From positions 66,672,722-66,736,721 of the forward strand of contig NC_080045.1 in the NCBI RefSeq assembly GCF_012489685.1: a stretch of 64,000 nucleotides of DNA. The letters run 5' to 3'. The DNA is from Lotus japonicus. Taxonomy: Eukaryota; Streptophyta; Magnoliopsida; Fabales; Fabaceae. Numbering within the stretch: position 1 is the first letter of the stretch; the number at the start of each line of letters is the position of its first letter. The notes beneath the pieces are model-generated. The model was given only the letters and a program-made list of their open reading frames with translations, searched no databases and was not told the origin of the DNA. Below are positions 43,968-56,500 of this stretch, piece after piece. Position numbers and translations under genes: made by a program.

Positions 43968-46900
43968 ACTTTGTTTGCTATGGCATGCATCGTTGCCCAA
44001 ATGGTGTCCCTAAGCTCCCATATCAAAATTTGAGAATTTTTGCTACGACGATGAAAATCCCAAGGCAAACCTATGTGAATATGGGTGGAAAATGAGTTTT
44101 CAAATGAAAATATCAAGTTGGAAGGGAAACTTGTTTGCCATGACATGACTCGTTGCCGAAATGATTTCCCTGTGCCAAGGTGCCACTGTGAGCTCCCATG
44201 TCAAAATTTGGGAATTCTTGCCCCGATAATGGATTTCTCAAGGCTATCTTTGCGAATTTGGGTGGAAAATGACTTTTCAAGGAAAAATCTCAAGTTGGAA
44301 GGAAAACTTGAATTTTCATGGCATGCCTCGTTGCCCAAATGGTTTCTCTAAGCTCCCATTTCAAAATTTGAGAATTCTTGAACCGATGATGGATATCCCA
44401 AGGCTAACCTATGTGAATTTGGGTGGAAAATGAGTTTTCAAGGGAAATTAACAAGTGGGAAGGGAAACTTGGTTTTCCATGGAATGCTTAGTTGCCCAAA
44501 TGATTCCCCTATGTCAAGGTGTTCCCGTGAGCTCCCATGTTAAAATTTTGGAATACTTGCCCCGATGATTGATTTCTCAAGGCTAACCTATGCAAATTTG
44601 GATGGATAATGTGTTTTTAAGGTAAAATATCAAGTTGGAAGGGAAACTTGGTTTGTCATGGCTTACCTCGTTGCCGAAATGATTTCCTTATGCCAAGGTG
44701 CCCGTGGGAGCTCCCATGTCAAAAATAAGGATTCTTGCCCCTATGATGATTTCCAAAGGCTAACCTACGCGAATTTGTGTGGAAAATGACTTTTCAAGGG
44801 AAAATCACAAGTTAGACGGGGAACTTGATTTGCCATGTCATGCCTCGTTGCTCAAATGGTTTCCCTATGAAAAGATGCCAACGTGAGCTCTCATGTCAAA
44901 ATTAGGGAATTCTTGCCTTGATGATTGATTTCCCAAGGCTAACCTATGGAAAATGGGTTTTCAAGGTAAAATATCAAGTTGGAAGGGAAACTGGGTTTGC
45001 CATGGCATACCTCGTTGCCGAAATGGTTTCCCTATGCCAAGGTGCCCCCGTGAGCTCTCATGTTAAAATTTTAGAATTCTTGCCTCGATGATGGATTTCC
45101 CAAGACTAACCTACTCGAATTTGTGTGTAAAATGAATTTTCAAGGGAAACTCACGAGTTGAAAGGGAAACTTTGTTTGACATGACATGCGTTGTTGCCCA
45201 ACTGGTTTCCCTATGCAAAGGTGCCCACGTGAGCTCCCATGTCAAAATTTTGGAATTTTTGCCCAAATGATGGATTTCACAAGGCTAACCTATGCGAATT
45301 TAGGTGGGAAATGTGTTTTCAAAGGAAAATATCGGGTTCGAAGGGAAACTTGGTTTGTCACAGAATGCCTCTTTACCCAAATGGTTTCCATATGCCAAGG
45401 TGCCCCCGTGAGGACCAATGTCAAATTTGGGAATTCTTGCCCCGATGATGGATTTCCCAAGGCTAGCTTATGCAAATTTAGGTGGAAAATTAGTTTTTAA
45501 GGAAAATATTAAGTTGGAAGGGAAACTCGGTTTGGCATGACATGCGTTGTTGCCCAAATGGTTTCCCTATGCCAAGGTGCCAATGTGAGCTCACATGTCA
45601 AAATTTTGGAATTCTTGCCCCGATGATGGATTTTTCAAGGCTAACACCTATGCAAATTTGGGATGAAAATGAGTTTTCAAGGGAAAATATCAAGTTAGAA
45701 GGGAAACTTGGTTTTCTATGGCATACCTTGTTGCCGAAATGGTTTCACTATGCCAAGGTGCCCCCATGATCTCCCATGTCAAAATTTTAGAATTCTTGCT
45801 CCGATGATGGATTTCCCAAGGCTAACCTACGCGAATTTGTGTGTAAAATGACTTTTCAAGGGAAAATCACGAGTTGGAAGGGAAACATTGTTTTCCATGA
45901 CATGCCTCATTGCCCAAATGGTTTCCCTACGCAAAGGTGCCCACGTGAGCTCCCATGTCAAAATTTGGGAATTTTTGCTCAAATGATGGATTTCCCAATG
46001 CTAACCTATGCGAATTTGGGTGGAAAATGAGTTTTCAAGGGAAAATATCAAGTTCGAAGGGAAACTTGGTTTGCCACGGCATGCCTCGTTGCTCAAATGG
46101 TTTCCATATGGCAAGGTGCCTCAGTGAGCTCCAATGTCAAAATTTGGGAATTCTTGCCCCGATGATGGATTTCCCAAGGCTAACCTATGCGAATTTGGGT
46201 TGAAAATTACTTTTTAAGGGAAAATCTCAAGTTGGAAGGAAAACTTTGTTTACTATGGCATGCATCGTTGCCCAAATGGTGTCCCTAAGCTCCCATATCA
46301 AAATTTGAGAATTTTTCCTACGACGATGAATATCCCAAGGCAAACCTATGTGAATTTGGGTGGAAAATGAGTTTTCAAGTGAAAATATCAAGTTGGAAGG
46401 GAAACTTGTTTGCCAATGCATGACTCGTTGCCGAAATGATTTCCCTTTGCTAAGGTGCCCCTGTGAGCTCCCATGTCAAAATTTGGGAATTCTTACCCCG
46501 ATAATGTATTTCTCAAGGCTATCTTTGCGAATTTGGGTGGAAAATGACTTTTCAAGGAAAAATCTCAAGTTGGAAGGAAAACTTGAATTTTCATGGCATG
46601 CCTCGTTGCCCAAATGGTTTCTCTAAGCTCCCATTTCAAAATTTGAGAATTCTTGCAACGATGATGGATATCCCAAGGCTAACCTATGTGAATTTGGGTG
46701 GAAAATGAGTTTTCAAGGGAAATTAACAAGTGGGAAGGGAAACTTGGTTTTCCATGGAATGCTTTGTTTCCCAAATGATTCCCCTATGTCAAGTTGTTCC
46801 CGTGAGCTCCCATGTTAAAATTTTGGAATACTTGCCCCGATGATTGATTTCTCAAGGCTAACCTATGCAAATTTGGGTGGATAATGTGTTTTTAAGGTAA

Positions 46901-49900
46901 AATATCAAGTTGGAAGGGAAACTTGGTTTGTCATGGCTTACCTCATTGCCGAAATGGTTTCCTTATGCCAAGGTGCCTCTGGGAGCTTCCATATCAAAGT
47001 TAATAATTCTTGCCCCGATGATGGATTTCCAAAGGCTAACCTACGCGAATTTGTGTAAAAAATGACTTTTCAATGGAAAATCAAAAGTTAGACGGTGAAC
47101 TTGATTTGCCATGTCATGCCTCGTTGCTCAAATGGTTTCCCTATGAAAAGGTGCCCACGTGAGCTCTCATGTCAAAATTTGGGAATTCTTGCCTCGATGA
47201 TTGATTTCTCAAGGCTAATCTTTGGAAAATGGGTTTTCAAGGTAAAATATCAAGTTGGAAGGGAAACTTGGTTTGCCATGGCATACCTCGTTGCCGAAAT
47301 GGTTTCCCTATCCAAAGGTTCCCCCGTGAGCTCCCATGTCAAAATTTTAGAATTCTTGCCTCGATGATGGATTTCCCAAGGCTAACCTACGCGCATTTGT
47401 GTGTAAAATGAATTTTCAAGGGAAACTCACGAGTTGAAAGGGAAACTTTGTTTGCCATGACATGCACCGTTGCCCAACTGGTTTCCCTATGCAAAGGTGA
47501 CCATGTGAGCTCCCATGTCAAAATTTTGGAATTTTTGCCTAAATGATGGATTTCACAAGGCTAACCTATGCGAATTTAGGTGGAAAATGAGTTTTCAAAG
47601 GAAAATATCAAGTTCGAAGGGAAACTTGGTTTGTCACAGCGTGCCTCGTTACCCAAATGGTTTCCATATGCCAAGGTGCTCCCGTGAGCTCCAATGTCAA
47701 ATTTGGGAATTCTTGCCCAGATGATGGATTTCCCAAGGCTAGCTTATGCAAATTTGGGTGGAAAATTAGTTTTTAAGGAAAATATTAAGTTGGAAGGGAA
47801 ACTCGGTTTGGCATGGCATGCGTTGTTGCCCAAATGGTTTCCCTATGCCAAGGTGCCAATGTGAGCTCACATGTCAAAATTTTGGAATTCTTGCCCCGAT
47901 GATGGATTTTTCAAGGCTAACACCTTTGCAAATTTGGGATGAAAATGAGTTTTCAAGGGAAAATATCAAGTTGGAAGGGAAACTTGGTTTTCCATGGCAT
48001 ACCTTCTTGCCGAAATGGTTTCACTATGTCAAGGTGCCCCCATGAGCTCCCATGTCAAAATTTTAGAATTTTTGCTCCGATGATGGATTTCTTAAGGCTA
48101 ACCTACGCGAATTTGTGTGTAAAATGACTTTTCAAGGGAAAATCACGAGTTGGAAGGGAAACATTGTTTGCCATGACGTGCCTCATTGCCCAAATGGTTT
48201 CCCTACGCAAAGGTGCCCACGGGAGCTCCCATGTCAAAATTTGGGAATTTTTGCCCAAATGATGGATTTCCCAATGCTAACCTATGCGAATTTGGGTGGA
48301 AAATGAGTTTTCAAGGGAAAATCTCAAGTTGGAAGGAAAACTTGGTTTGCTATGGCATGCCTCGTTGCCCAAATGGTGTCCCTAAGCTCCCATTTCAAAA
48401 TTTGAGGATTTTTGCAACGATGATGAATATCCCAAGGCAAACCTATGTGAATTTGGGTGGAAAATGAGTTTTCAAGTGAAAATATCAAGTTGGAAGGGAA
48501 AATTATTTGCCATGACTTGACTCGTTGGCGAAATGATTTTCCTATGCCAAGGTGCCCCTGTGAGCTCCCATGTCAAAATTTGGGAATTCTTGCCCCGATG
48601 ATGGATTTCTCAAGGCTATCTATGCGAATTTGGGTGGAAAATGACTTTTCATGGGAAAATCTCAAGTTGGAAAGAAAACTTGGTTTTTCATGGCATGCCT
48701 CGTTTCCCAAATGGTTTCTCTAAGCACCCATTTCAAAATCTGAAAATTCTTGCAACGATGATGGATATCCCAAGGCTAACTTATGTGAATTTGGGTAGAA
48801 AATGAGTTTTCAAGGGAAATTAACAAGTGGGAAGGGAAACTTGGTTTGCCATGTAATGCCTCGTTGCCCAAATGATTCCCCTATGTTAAGGTGTTCCCGT
48901 GAGCTCTCATGTTAAAATTTTGGAATACTTTCCCCGATGATTGATTTCCCAAGGCTAACCTATGCAGATTTGGGTGGATAATGTGTTTTTAAGGTAAAAT
49001 ATCAGGTTGGAAGGGAAACTTGGTTTGTCATGGCTTACCTCGTTGCCGAAATGGTTTCCTTATGCCATGGTGCCCCTGGGAGCTCCCATGTCAAAATTAA
49101 GAATTCTTGCCCCGATGATGGATTTCCAAAGGCTAACCTACGCGAATTTGTGTGGATAATGACTTTTCAAGGGAAAATCACAAGTTGGACGGGAAACTTG
49201 ATTTGTCATGTCATGCCTCGTTGCTCAAATGGTTTCCCTATGCAAAGGTGCCCACGTGAGATCTCATGTTAAAATTTGGGAATTCTTGCCTCGATGATTA
49301 ATTTCCCAAGGCTAACCTATGGAAAATGGGTTTTCAATGTAAAATATCAAGTTGGAAGGGAAACTTGGTTTGTCCTGGCATACCTCGTTGCCGAAATGGT
49401 TTCCCTATGCCAAGATGCCCCCGTGAGCTCCCATGTCAAAATTTTAGAATTCTTGCCTCGATGATGGATTTCCCAAGGCTAACCTCCGCTAATTTGTGTG
49501 TAAAATGACTTTTCAAGGGAAAATCACGAGTTAAAAGGGAAACTTTGATTTCCATGACATGCGTCGTTGCCCAACTGGTTTCCCTATGCAAAGGTGCCCA
49601 CGTGAGCTCCCATGTCAAAATTTTGGTATTTTTGCCCAAATGATGGATTTCACAAGGCTAACCTATGCGAATTTAGGTGGAAAATGAGTTTTCAAAGGAA
49701 AATATCAAGTTCGAAGAGAAACTTGGTTTGTCACAGCATGCCTCGTTACCCAAATGGTTTCCATATGCCAAAGTGCCCCCGTGAGCTCCAATGTCAAATT
49801 TGGGAATTGTTGCCCAGATGATGGATTTCACAAGGCTAGCTTATGCAAATTTGGGTGGAAAATTAGTTTTTAAGGAAAATATTAAGTTGGAAGGGAAACT

Positions 49901-50850
49901 CGGTTTGGCATGGCATGCGTTGTTGCCCAAATGGTTTCCCTATGCCAAGGTGCCAATGTGAGCTCACATGTCAAAATTTTGGAATTCTTGCCCCGATGAT
50001 GGATTTTTCAAGGCTAACACCTATGCAAATTTGGGATGAAAATGAGTTTTCAAGGGAAAATATCAAGTTGGAAGGGAAACTTGGTTTTCCATGGCATACC
50101 TCGTTGCCGAAATGGTTTCAATATGCCAAGGTGCCCCCATGAGCTCCCATGTCAAAATTTTAGAATTCTTGCTCTTATGATGGATTTCCCAAGGCTAACC
50201 TACGCGAATTTGTGTGTAAAATGACTTTTCAATGGAAAATCACGAGTTGGAAACGAAACTTGGTTTGTCATGGCATGCCTCGTTGCCCAAATGGTTTCTC
50301 AATGCCAAGGTGCCTCAATGAGCTCTCATGTCAAAATTTGGGAATTCTTGTCCCGATGATGGATTTCCCAAGACGTTACAAATTTGAGTGATAAATGAGT
50401 CTTCAAGGGAAAATATCAAGTTGGAAGGTAAATTTGGTTTGTCTTGGCATGTCTCGTTGCCCAAATGGTTTCCCTATGCCAAGGTTCACCCGTGAGCTCT
50501 CATTTCAAAATTTGAGAATTCTTGCCCCGATGATGGATTTCCCAAGGTTAACAAAGGCAAATTTGGGTGGAAAATGACTTTTCCAGGGAAAATCACTATT
50601 TAGAAGGGAAACTTGGTTTGCCACGACATGCCTCGTTGCCCAAATGCCTATGCCGAGGTGTACCCCTGAGCTCTCATGTCAAAATTTGAGAATTTTGCCC
50701 CGATGATGGATTTCCGAAGGCTAATATATGCAATAATGGGCGGAAAATGACTTTTAAAGGGAAAATCTCAAGCTGGAAGGAAAATGTTTGTCATGACATG
50801 CCTCATTGCCCAAATGGTTTCCCTAGGCTACCATTTCAAAATTGGAGATT
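43968..50850. repeat. Satellite array, segment 4, with higher-order repeats
   Basis: About 39 monomers. The first 6.3 kb form three tandem higher-order units: about 43973-46247 (2275 bp), 46248-48344 (2097 bp) and 48345-50241. Positions correspond at constant offsets: 44085/46360/48457, 45542/47818/49915 and 47229/49326. The first unit has one additional monomer near its right end. After 50.24 kb the monomers become more diverged, and the array fades out near 50850 at AAATTGGAGATTCTC. Confidence 0.9.
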
Positions 50851-51392
50851 CTCTTAGAAATCACGTTAAATTTTTTTATATTTAAATATTAGTAGTTGTT
50901 AGTAAATTAGTTCAAATTATCCTTCATTATTAATGAGTAGTTGGTTGAAGTGGTTCATGCTTGATTTCCTTTAAGTAGGGTCTCACGTTTGAGTTTCGTG
51001 GATGGAAAAAAACTTCGTTGGGAGAGTTAGCCCCACTATAATGTGAATGTTTTCGGCTCGAAAGGATTGTCTCCGAATGAGGACACTTGTCTTACAATTT
51101 TTTTTTTATCTCTCCTTCGAACCCCGACTCTTCACTTTCAATTACTTTTAGTTCAACCATTTGAGCTACACAACCCTCATCATCTCGTTAAGTCGGTAGG
51201 TTTCTCGCAACAAATATTTTTTGGAAAAACTCTTCCATTTAAGTATTTCTCTTTGCACCCATTTTCGGTTTGATCTTACCGAGTACAGACCTGATAAGGT
51301 TTTTGAGATACTGTTGTTGGGAGTGACTTGAAAGTGTGCTTCTGTAAATGTGACCAACAAGAAAGAACGTGTGAGTGTGTAAGGAACTAAGG
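50851..51392. other. Junction between satellite and PPR gene, with SINE-like pieces
   Basis: AT-rich DNA follows the array. On the plus strand near 50940-51000, GTTGAAGTGGTTCATGC and ACGTTTGAGTTTCGTGG look like decayed A and B boxes. A clearer minus-strand SINE candidate is at 51040-51190. The remainder is the upstream region of the PPR gene. Confidence 0.4.
51040..51190 (-). mobile_element. tRNA-derived SINE candidate
   Basis: Read on the minus strand, TAGCTCAAATGGT (complement of 51156-51168) fits a pol III A box. About 35 bases later, GGGGTTCGAAGG (complement of 51114-51125) fits a B box, followed by an A-rich stretch. The spacing is right for a tRNA-like promoter. The 3' end and target duplication are not defined. 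Confidence 0.4.
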
Positions 51393-52869
51393 ATGTCGAT
51401 GATGGCGATGAGATGCCAACTCCAAATCCAACAACAATGTCCACCTCGCGAGACACTGTCATGGAAATGGAAGCAATCCCTGTCTCTCTCTCAAGCTCGA
51501 GTTAAGATGGAGAGTTGCACTCTAACCAAACAAGGGCAACGTTTTCTGACAAAGCTGGCCACAACAACCACCACCACCGACCACCTAATCCGAAAATTCG
51601 TAGCAGGCTCTCCCAAATCCGTTGTCCTCTCCACTCTCTCCCACCTCCTCTCTCCCTCCACCACCTACCCCCACCTCTCTTCTCTTTCCCTCCCTGTAAG
51701 TTTATCTCTATCTAATGCAAAAGGGTCATCTTCTATTTGTTACTCTAACGCAAAAGGGTCATCTTCTAATCCTTGAAACTTCGCAGCTTTACTCCAGAAT
51801 CAGCGAAGCACCCTGGTTCACTTGGAACCCCTCCATTGTGGCTCACCTGGCTGCGCTTCTGCACCAAAATGGACACCACGAAAAAGCTGAAACTCTGGTT
51901 TCTGAGGCCAATTCCAAGCTTGAATCTCGCCAGCGAGAGCTTGTTGTTTTCCATGGGAAGCTGTTGGAGTCACACTCCAAGCGAGGTTCGGAAACAGGGT
52001 TCGATGCTGCTTACTGTTACCTGAACCAGCTTGTTAGATTTTCGTCCTCTGTTTATGTTAAACGCAGGGCTTATGAGTATATGGTGAGTGGGTTGTGTGC
52101 AATGGATAGGCCTCGTGAGGCTGAGGATTTGGTTCAGGATTTGAGAGAAAATGGAGGGCTTCAACCTACTGCTTTTGAGTTCAAGTCCATCTTGTACGGG
52201 TATGGAAGATTAGGTTTGTTTCAGGATTTGAATAGAGTTGTGGAGCAAATGGAGAAAAGTGGGTTTGCTATTGACACTGTTTGTTCCAACATGGTTCTTT
52301 CAACTTATGGCATTCATGGGGAGCATGTTGAGATGGTTTCATGGCTTCGGAGCATGAGGAATTCGGGTGTTCCCTTCTCTATCAGAACTTACAATTCAGT
52401 CTCAAATTCTTGCCCCACGATCATGAGGAAGATGGTGGGTTTCAAGGACTTGGCTTTATCAGTTGAAGAGTTGAGTGGAAGCTTGGAAGGAGAGGAGGCT
52501 ATGGTTGTTAAGGAGTTGCTGGAGTGTTCCAGGATATTGGAGGAGGTAATGGTGTGGGATTCTTTGGAGACTAAATTGGATTTGCATGGATTTCACTTGG
52601 GTTCATCCTATTTGATTATGTTACTTTGGCTGGAGGAGATGCATAGAAGGTTGGATGACTCAAGTTATGGAATTCCTGCCGAGATCACAGTGGTTTGCGG
52701 GTCAGGAAGGCATAGCAACGTTAGAGGAGAGTCACCGGTGAAAGCCTTGGTTAAAGAGATGATGATTAAGATGAGAGGTCCACTGAGGATTGATAGGAAG
52801 AACAATGGCTGTTTTATTGCTAAAGGTAAAGTTGTGAAAACTTGGTTGTGTGAAATAAGGAAGTCATAA
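51393..52869 (+). CDS. Pentatricopeptide-repeat protein with SMR domain (At2g17033-like)
   Basis: Two exons, 51393-51695 and 51787-52869, joined in phase 0 by a 91-bp GT-AG intron, encode about 461 residues. The ATG at 51393 is the first of several close ATGs. The N-terminus (MSMMAMRCQLQIQQQ, then Ser/Thr and Arg/Lys without acids) is consistent with an organelle transit peptide. Middle residues contain degenerate PPR helices (FEFKSILYGYGRLGLFQDLN, RVVEQMEKSGFAIDTVCSNM, YGIHGEHVEMVSWLRSMRNS). The C-terminal part carries the SMR hallmark LDLHGFHLGSSYLIML and continues with ITVVCGSGRHSNVRG. PPR-SMR proteins act on organellar RNA. The assignment to the At2g17033-like type is from memory of its layout. 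No breaks in the frame. Confidence 0.85.
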
Positions 52870-53580
52870 TAGAATGAATGAACACCTGCATATTGAATTT
52901 GCCTCTGGGGGGTTGTAGTAGAAAGCTTTTACCCTAAAGTTTGCTACATGAAGTCAATGTTATGACCAATAGAGTTTCTTAAGTGCTTATAACTATTTTC
53001 GTTAGGCAAAGTGTCAAAATCACCCGTTAAGAGACTGAACAGAGTTCATTTACATTGATTAGAAAGCAATAACTCCCCTATTACGGGACTAATATCTCAT
53101 TCCTTTTTTTCTGAGTAACAATATTCTAATTCATATAGAAAGGAAAAAAAATCCCCTATTAGTATTACCCTAAAGTATGTACAAACAATTTTCAGAACCA
53201 GTACTTCTAGTTCTCAGCATGCTTCTATGGGATGTATCCTTGTTAAGCAAAGGAGCACAGTTGCAACTATGTAGCGTCAAGCTCCATTCAGCAGTGTCCT
53301 AGCCCAACCACAGAATGAGGTCAAAATATCTGTTTCCCAAAGTTTGACTGTTCAAGTCCTTCACATTCTAAATTCTAACTTTATACAACATTCAGTCATC
53401 CCTGTGACCAAGAAAGACCACCTTGAACTACTCCTTCCTCTGTTTCCTGCTAGCATCTCCAGATCACTGCCTTGTATATAAACATAACATTCAGCAATTC
53501 AATTGTGGAACGAAATGGAACTAATGACATCATACCTGTTTGAATTAATATGGGAAGATCTTTTCAACCCATCCAAATCT
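52870..53580. other. Intergenic region between convergent PPR and ATR genes
   Basis: About 710 bp between two stop codons, thus the 3' UTRs of both genes, which may overlap or be close. No ORF, transposon end or RNA gene is recognisable. Confidence 0.5.
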
Positions 53581-56500
53581 TCAAAACCAAGGCATCCACC
53601 ATATGTACATCTTTCCAAGATTCTTGTGAGAGACTGCTTCAGCAATTAGTCTACGAGCTTGACCTTCCACGGCTAGAGGCAATGACGGTGCAGCTCCAAC
53701 ACCAACAACCACTCCTTCCAACCTTGCCTCAATATTGCTAATGGCTCGCTGATAAAGTCCATGAAAAGTAATTGCAATAATTATTTAAGTTGCTCTACTC
53801 TTTTGCAAACCTTAACAAAGGAAACAGGTTATCTACTTAAAGGAATATACAATAAGAAAAAGCACATATAATGGAACATTTTGAACTAAGAGCAACTTTT
53901 CAGAAGCAGCTAATATATAACCTTAACTTGTTGCACTTGCACAACAAAAACAGAGAATATCAAACCTGTGCGTGTGGATTCTGAACTTCTACACCGCTGG
54001 ACTTGTGAGATTTTGTCCATTCCACGAGAGGATCATGGATGAAGGTTTCAAGCACGCTCATGAGAGTCTCCCTGTGTGTCCTCAGTACAGAGAGTGTAAT
54101 TTCACAAACCCTCAAGAATGTACCCTCATATCCAGTAATGCCTAAGCCATCAATCATGTTCTGTAGGAATTATTGCAGAATCCACAAGAATCAAGATGTC
54201 AGCGTTCACACATGAGGAACAAAAATAATTAGCAGTAAGCAAATGCTTTAAAGTGCTTTATAATAAAAGTTATAAATTAACTAATAAGTGATGGATTTTT
54301 TTTCAATATTACATCGTTTGGAGAAATAAGATATATGCTAATCCTAGCCAATGATATATGTGCCTAACCAGAGGGAAAAAAATAAAAAATCGTATAAGCT
54401 GTATTTGCAAATATTTTCTAATTACATGCTTATCTTACCTGGGTTAATCTGAAAGGAACAAGCTCAGGTTTCTCCAATTGCAAACCTTTGTCAAATAAGC
54501 AACTGAAATCAACGTGAACACAATCACCACTGGTAGAATCAAAAAGAATGTTTTCACCGTGCCGGTCACCCAGTCCCACAATATGCCCAACCATGGACCA
54601 AACTGCAGTTGTGTGAGCATAAGCAACACGAGCCCTGAACCAGGCAGCAGGCTCAGAAAATGTTGTCAAGAACCATTTGTGGAAAACAGGAGGAAACATT
54701 GGAAGGATTTTGGTCTTCAACATCTCATCCTCTGGCATTTTACCTTGGCATTGATCATAAATTCGTTTAATTTGAGGATTAGTTTTCTGCCTATCAAATT
54801 TTCCACAGGTAATATATATGTCTTGAAGTATTTGTCGAAGTCCACGGGTGTGGGGCACCCACTCTATCATGCCACAGTCCTCTGTCAGTGGAATCACAGC
54901 AAACGTGCGGATATAGAGCTTCCTTCTACGACTTTCAGGATATTTGGACAGCAGTCGGTTAATCATTGCAGTGAACTCCATCATGCGAGCATCTTTGCGG
55001 AGGTCATCCTTGGGTTTGCAAAGAAACAGGTGCTCAAGGCCATCACTGCCTAGTAGAACGATCTGTAATACAAAGGCAGTCGTTAAAGATGATACTTACA
55101 AGAAAACAGATAACACTGAAGTTAGGTTCTACAGAAAACAAGTTCTTCAGATCTACCCAGTATCTTGAACAATTATCGTTTAACATGAAAATTTGATCCC
55201 TCCATTAAGTACAGAATGGTCTAGTGGTTTGAATCAGCACTGTGATCTTTGCAACGAGCTTGAAAATATGAGGCCACATTCATCTTATGGGAAATCATAT
55301 TTGTCAATTGTCATGATCAATAAGTGGAAAGTAACCCCACAATAAAATTAATAATCTTTATTAAAAGTTGGGTGCCATGAATCATACGAATCCAGACACC
55401 TCTTATTTCCAGCCACTCTCCCCTAATCAGAGAACACCCCTAATGACAATCCTCTTACTATAGCCAGGTTGGACCCTCAGATTAAAATCGTTCTTAATGG
55501 AATGTATTTTCCTGAGATGAACTGATTATATGATCATTTTTCCATGAAGTTCGAAAAACATAAGAATTAGCACACATTAGGGGATTATCCCCTTCAAATC
55601 CAAACATTAATGTACAACTGATGCTATGAAGATAGGGTAATAAAATAAGCAGTACCAATGCTGAAGTTTGGTCTTATCAGTTATGATGCCTACTTTGTGG
55701 AAACTAAAAAGCAGTGTGGTACCCCACACCATGCATGTAAACAGTGAACTACCTACTAAATAATCAGAGAGATAAACTGTAAGGGCATCTTTAAGGGAGA
55801 AAATCAATAACATACTTTCTTAGGCCGCTGCAGTGACGACAGAATTTCAGCCTCATCAGCAATGCCTGATATTGTAGGAAGGTCTGTGGCAGAAAACATA
55901 TTAGACATTAGAGAATCACCCAGATTCCCATCATATGTTGGCAGATTAACAGTTAGAGATTGTTGAGTTGGCATTATAATTCCCAGTGGCATCATCCTCT
56001 TTAGAGCACTAAATTCAGTTGCAAGATTAATCGTCTTCGCTCTTGACTGACCCGCATGGAAGCATAACTTAATCAGATGATCAATCAGGCTAGCAAATTG
56101 AACAAACAAACTGTACTCATTACTTCCTGGACTGAAACCTTTACGTGCAGATTGTATAATTTCAGCTGCTGCTTCCCGCCTTGAAGGAACAGTGGATTTT
56201 GAAACCGCAGCCATAATCCATAGGCCCTGTTGTGGATATTGGCGGAGAACAGAGGTAATGATAAGTTTGACCAGTCGAACAATTTCTTCATTCTGGTGGC
56301 AAATTCTTGAAACTAACTGAGGTAATACTGTCAACCAATGGTATATTGGTAAATCCTTCAAACAGCCTCTCATGATACTCATTGCCTGCACAAGTAAAAG
56401 ACAGGGAATGTAATTAGTGCAAAACTACAAATGCAAAAGCAGTGCCCACGAAACATTTCTACGTAACAAGACAAAAAAAAAAAAAAACAGAAAGAGAAAA

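Noticed and set aside
20658..50577. Dozens of 60-130-residue ORFs with MPRCPNGF-like and NLGGK-like sequence, as a tandem gene family
   Set aside because: They follow the satellite monomer with frame shifts from unit to unit, lack splice, promoter or domain evidence, and are frequently broken. Kept only as an observation on ORF structure of the monomer.
20428..50850. CRISPR-like or phage-like regular repeat
   Set aside because: The repeats are contiguous monomers without spacers, in a plant nuclear context with spliced genes.
51715..51786. PPR gene start at ATG 51715
   Set aside because: This sequence is intron. Exon 1 (51393-51695) joins 51787 in phase 0 with a good GTAAGT donor and TTCGCAG acceptor, and gives a transit-peptide-like N-terminus.
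54514..55053. Plus-strand 179-residue ORF
   Set aside because: It is the antisense shadow of the ATR kinase exon 54439-55062, with no recognisable motif.
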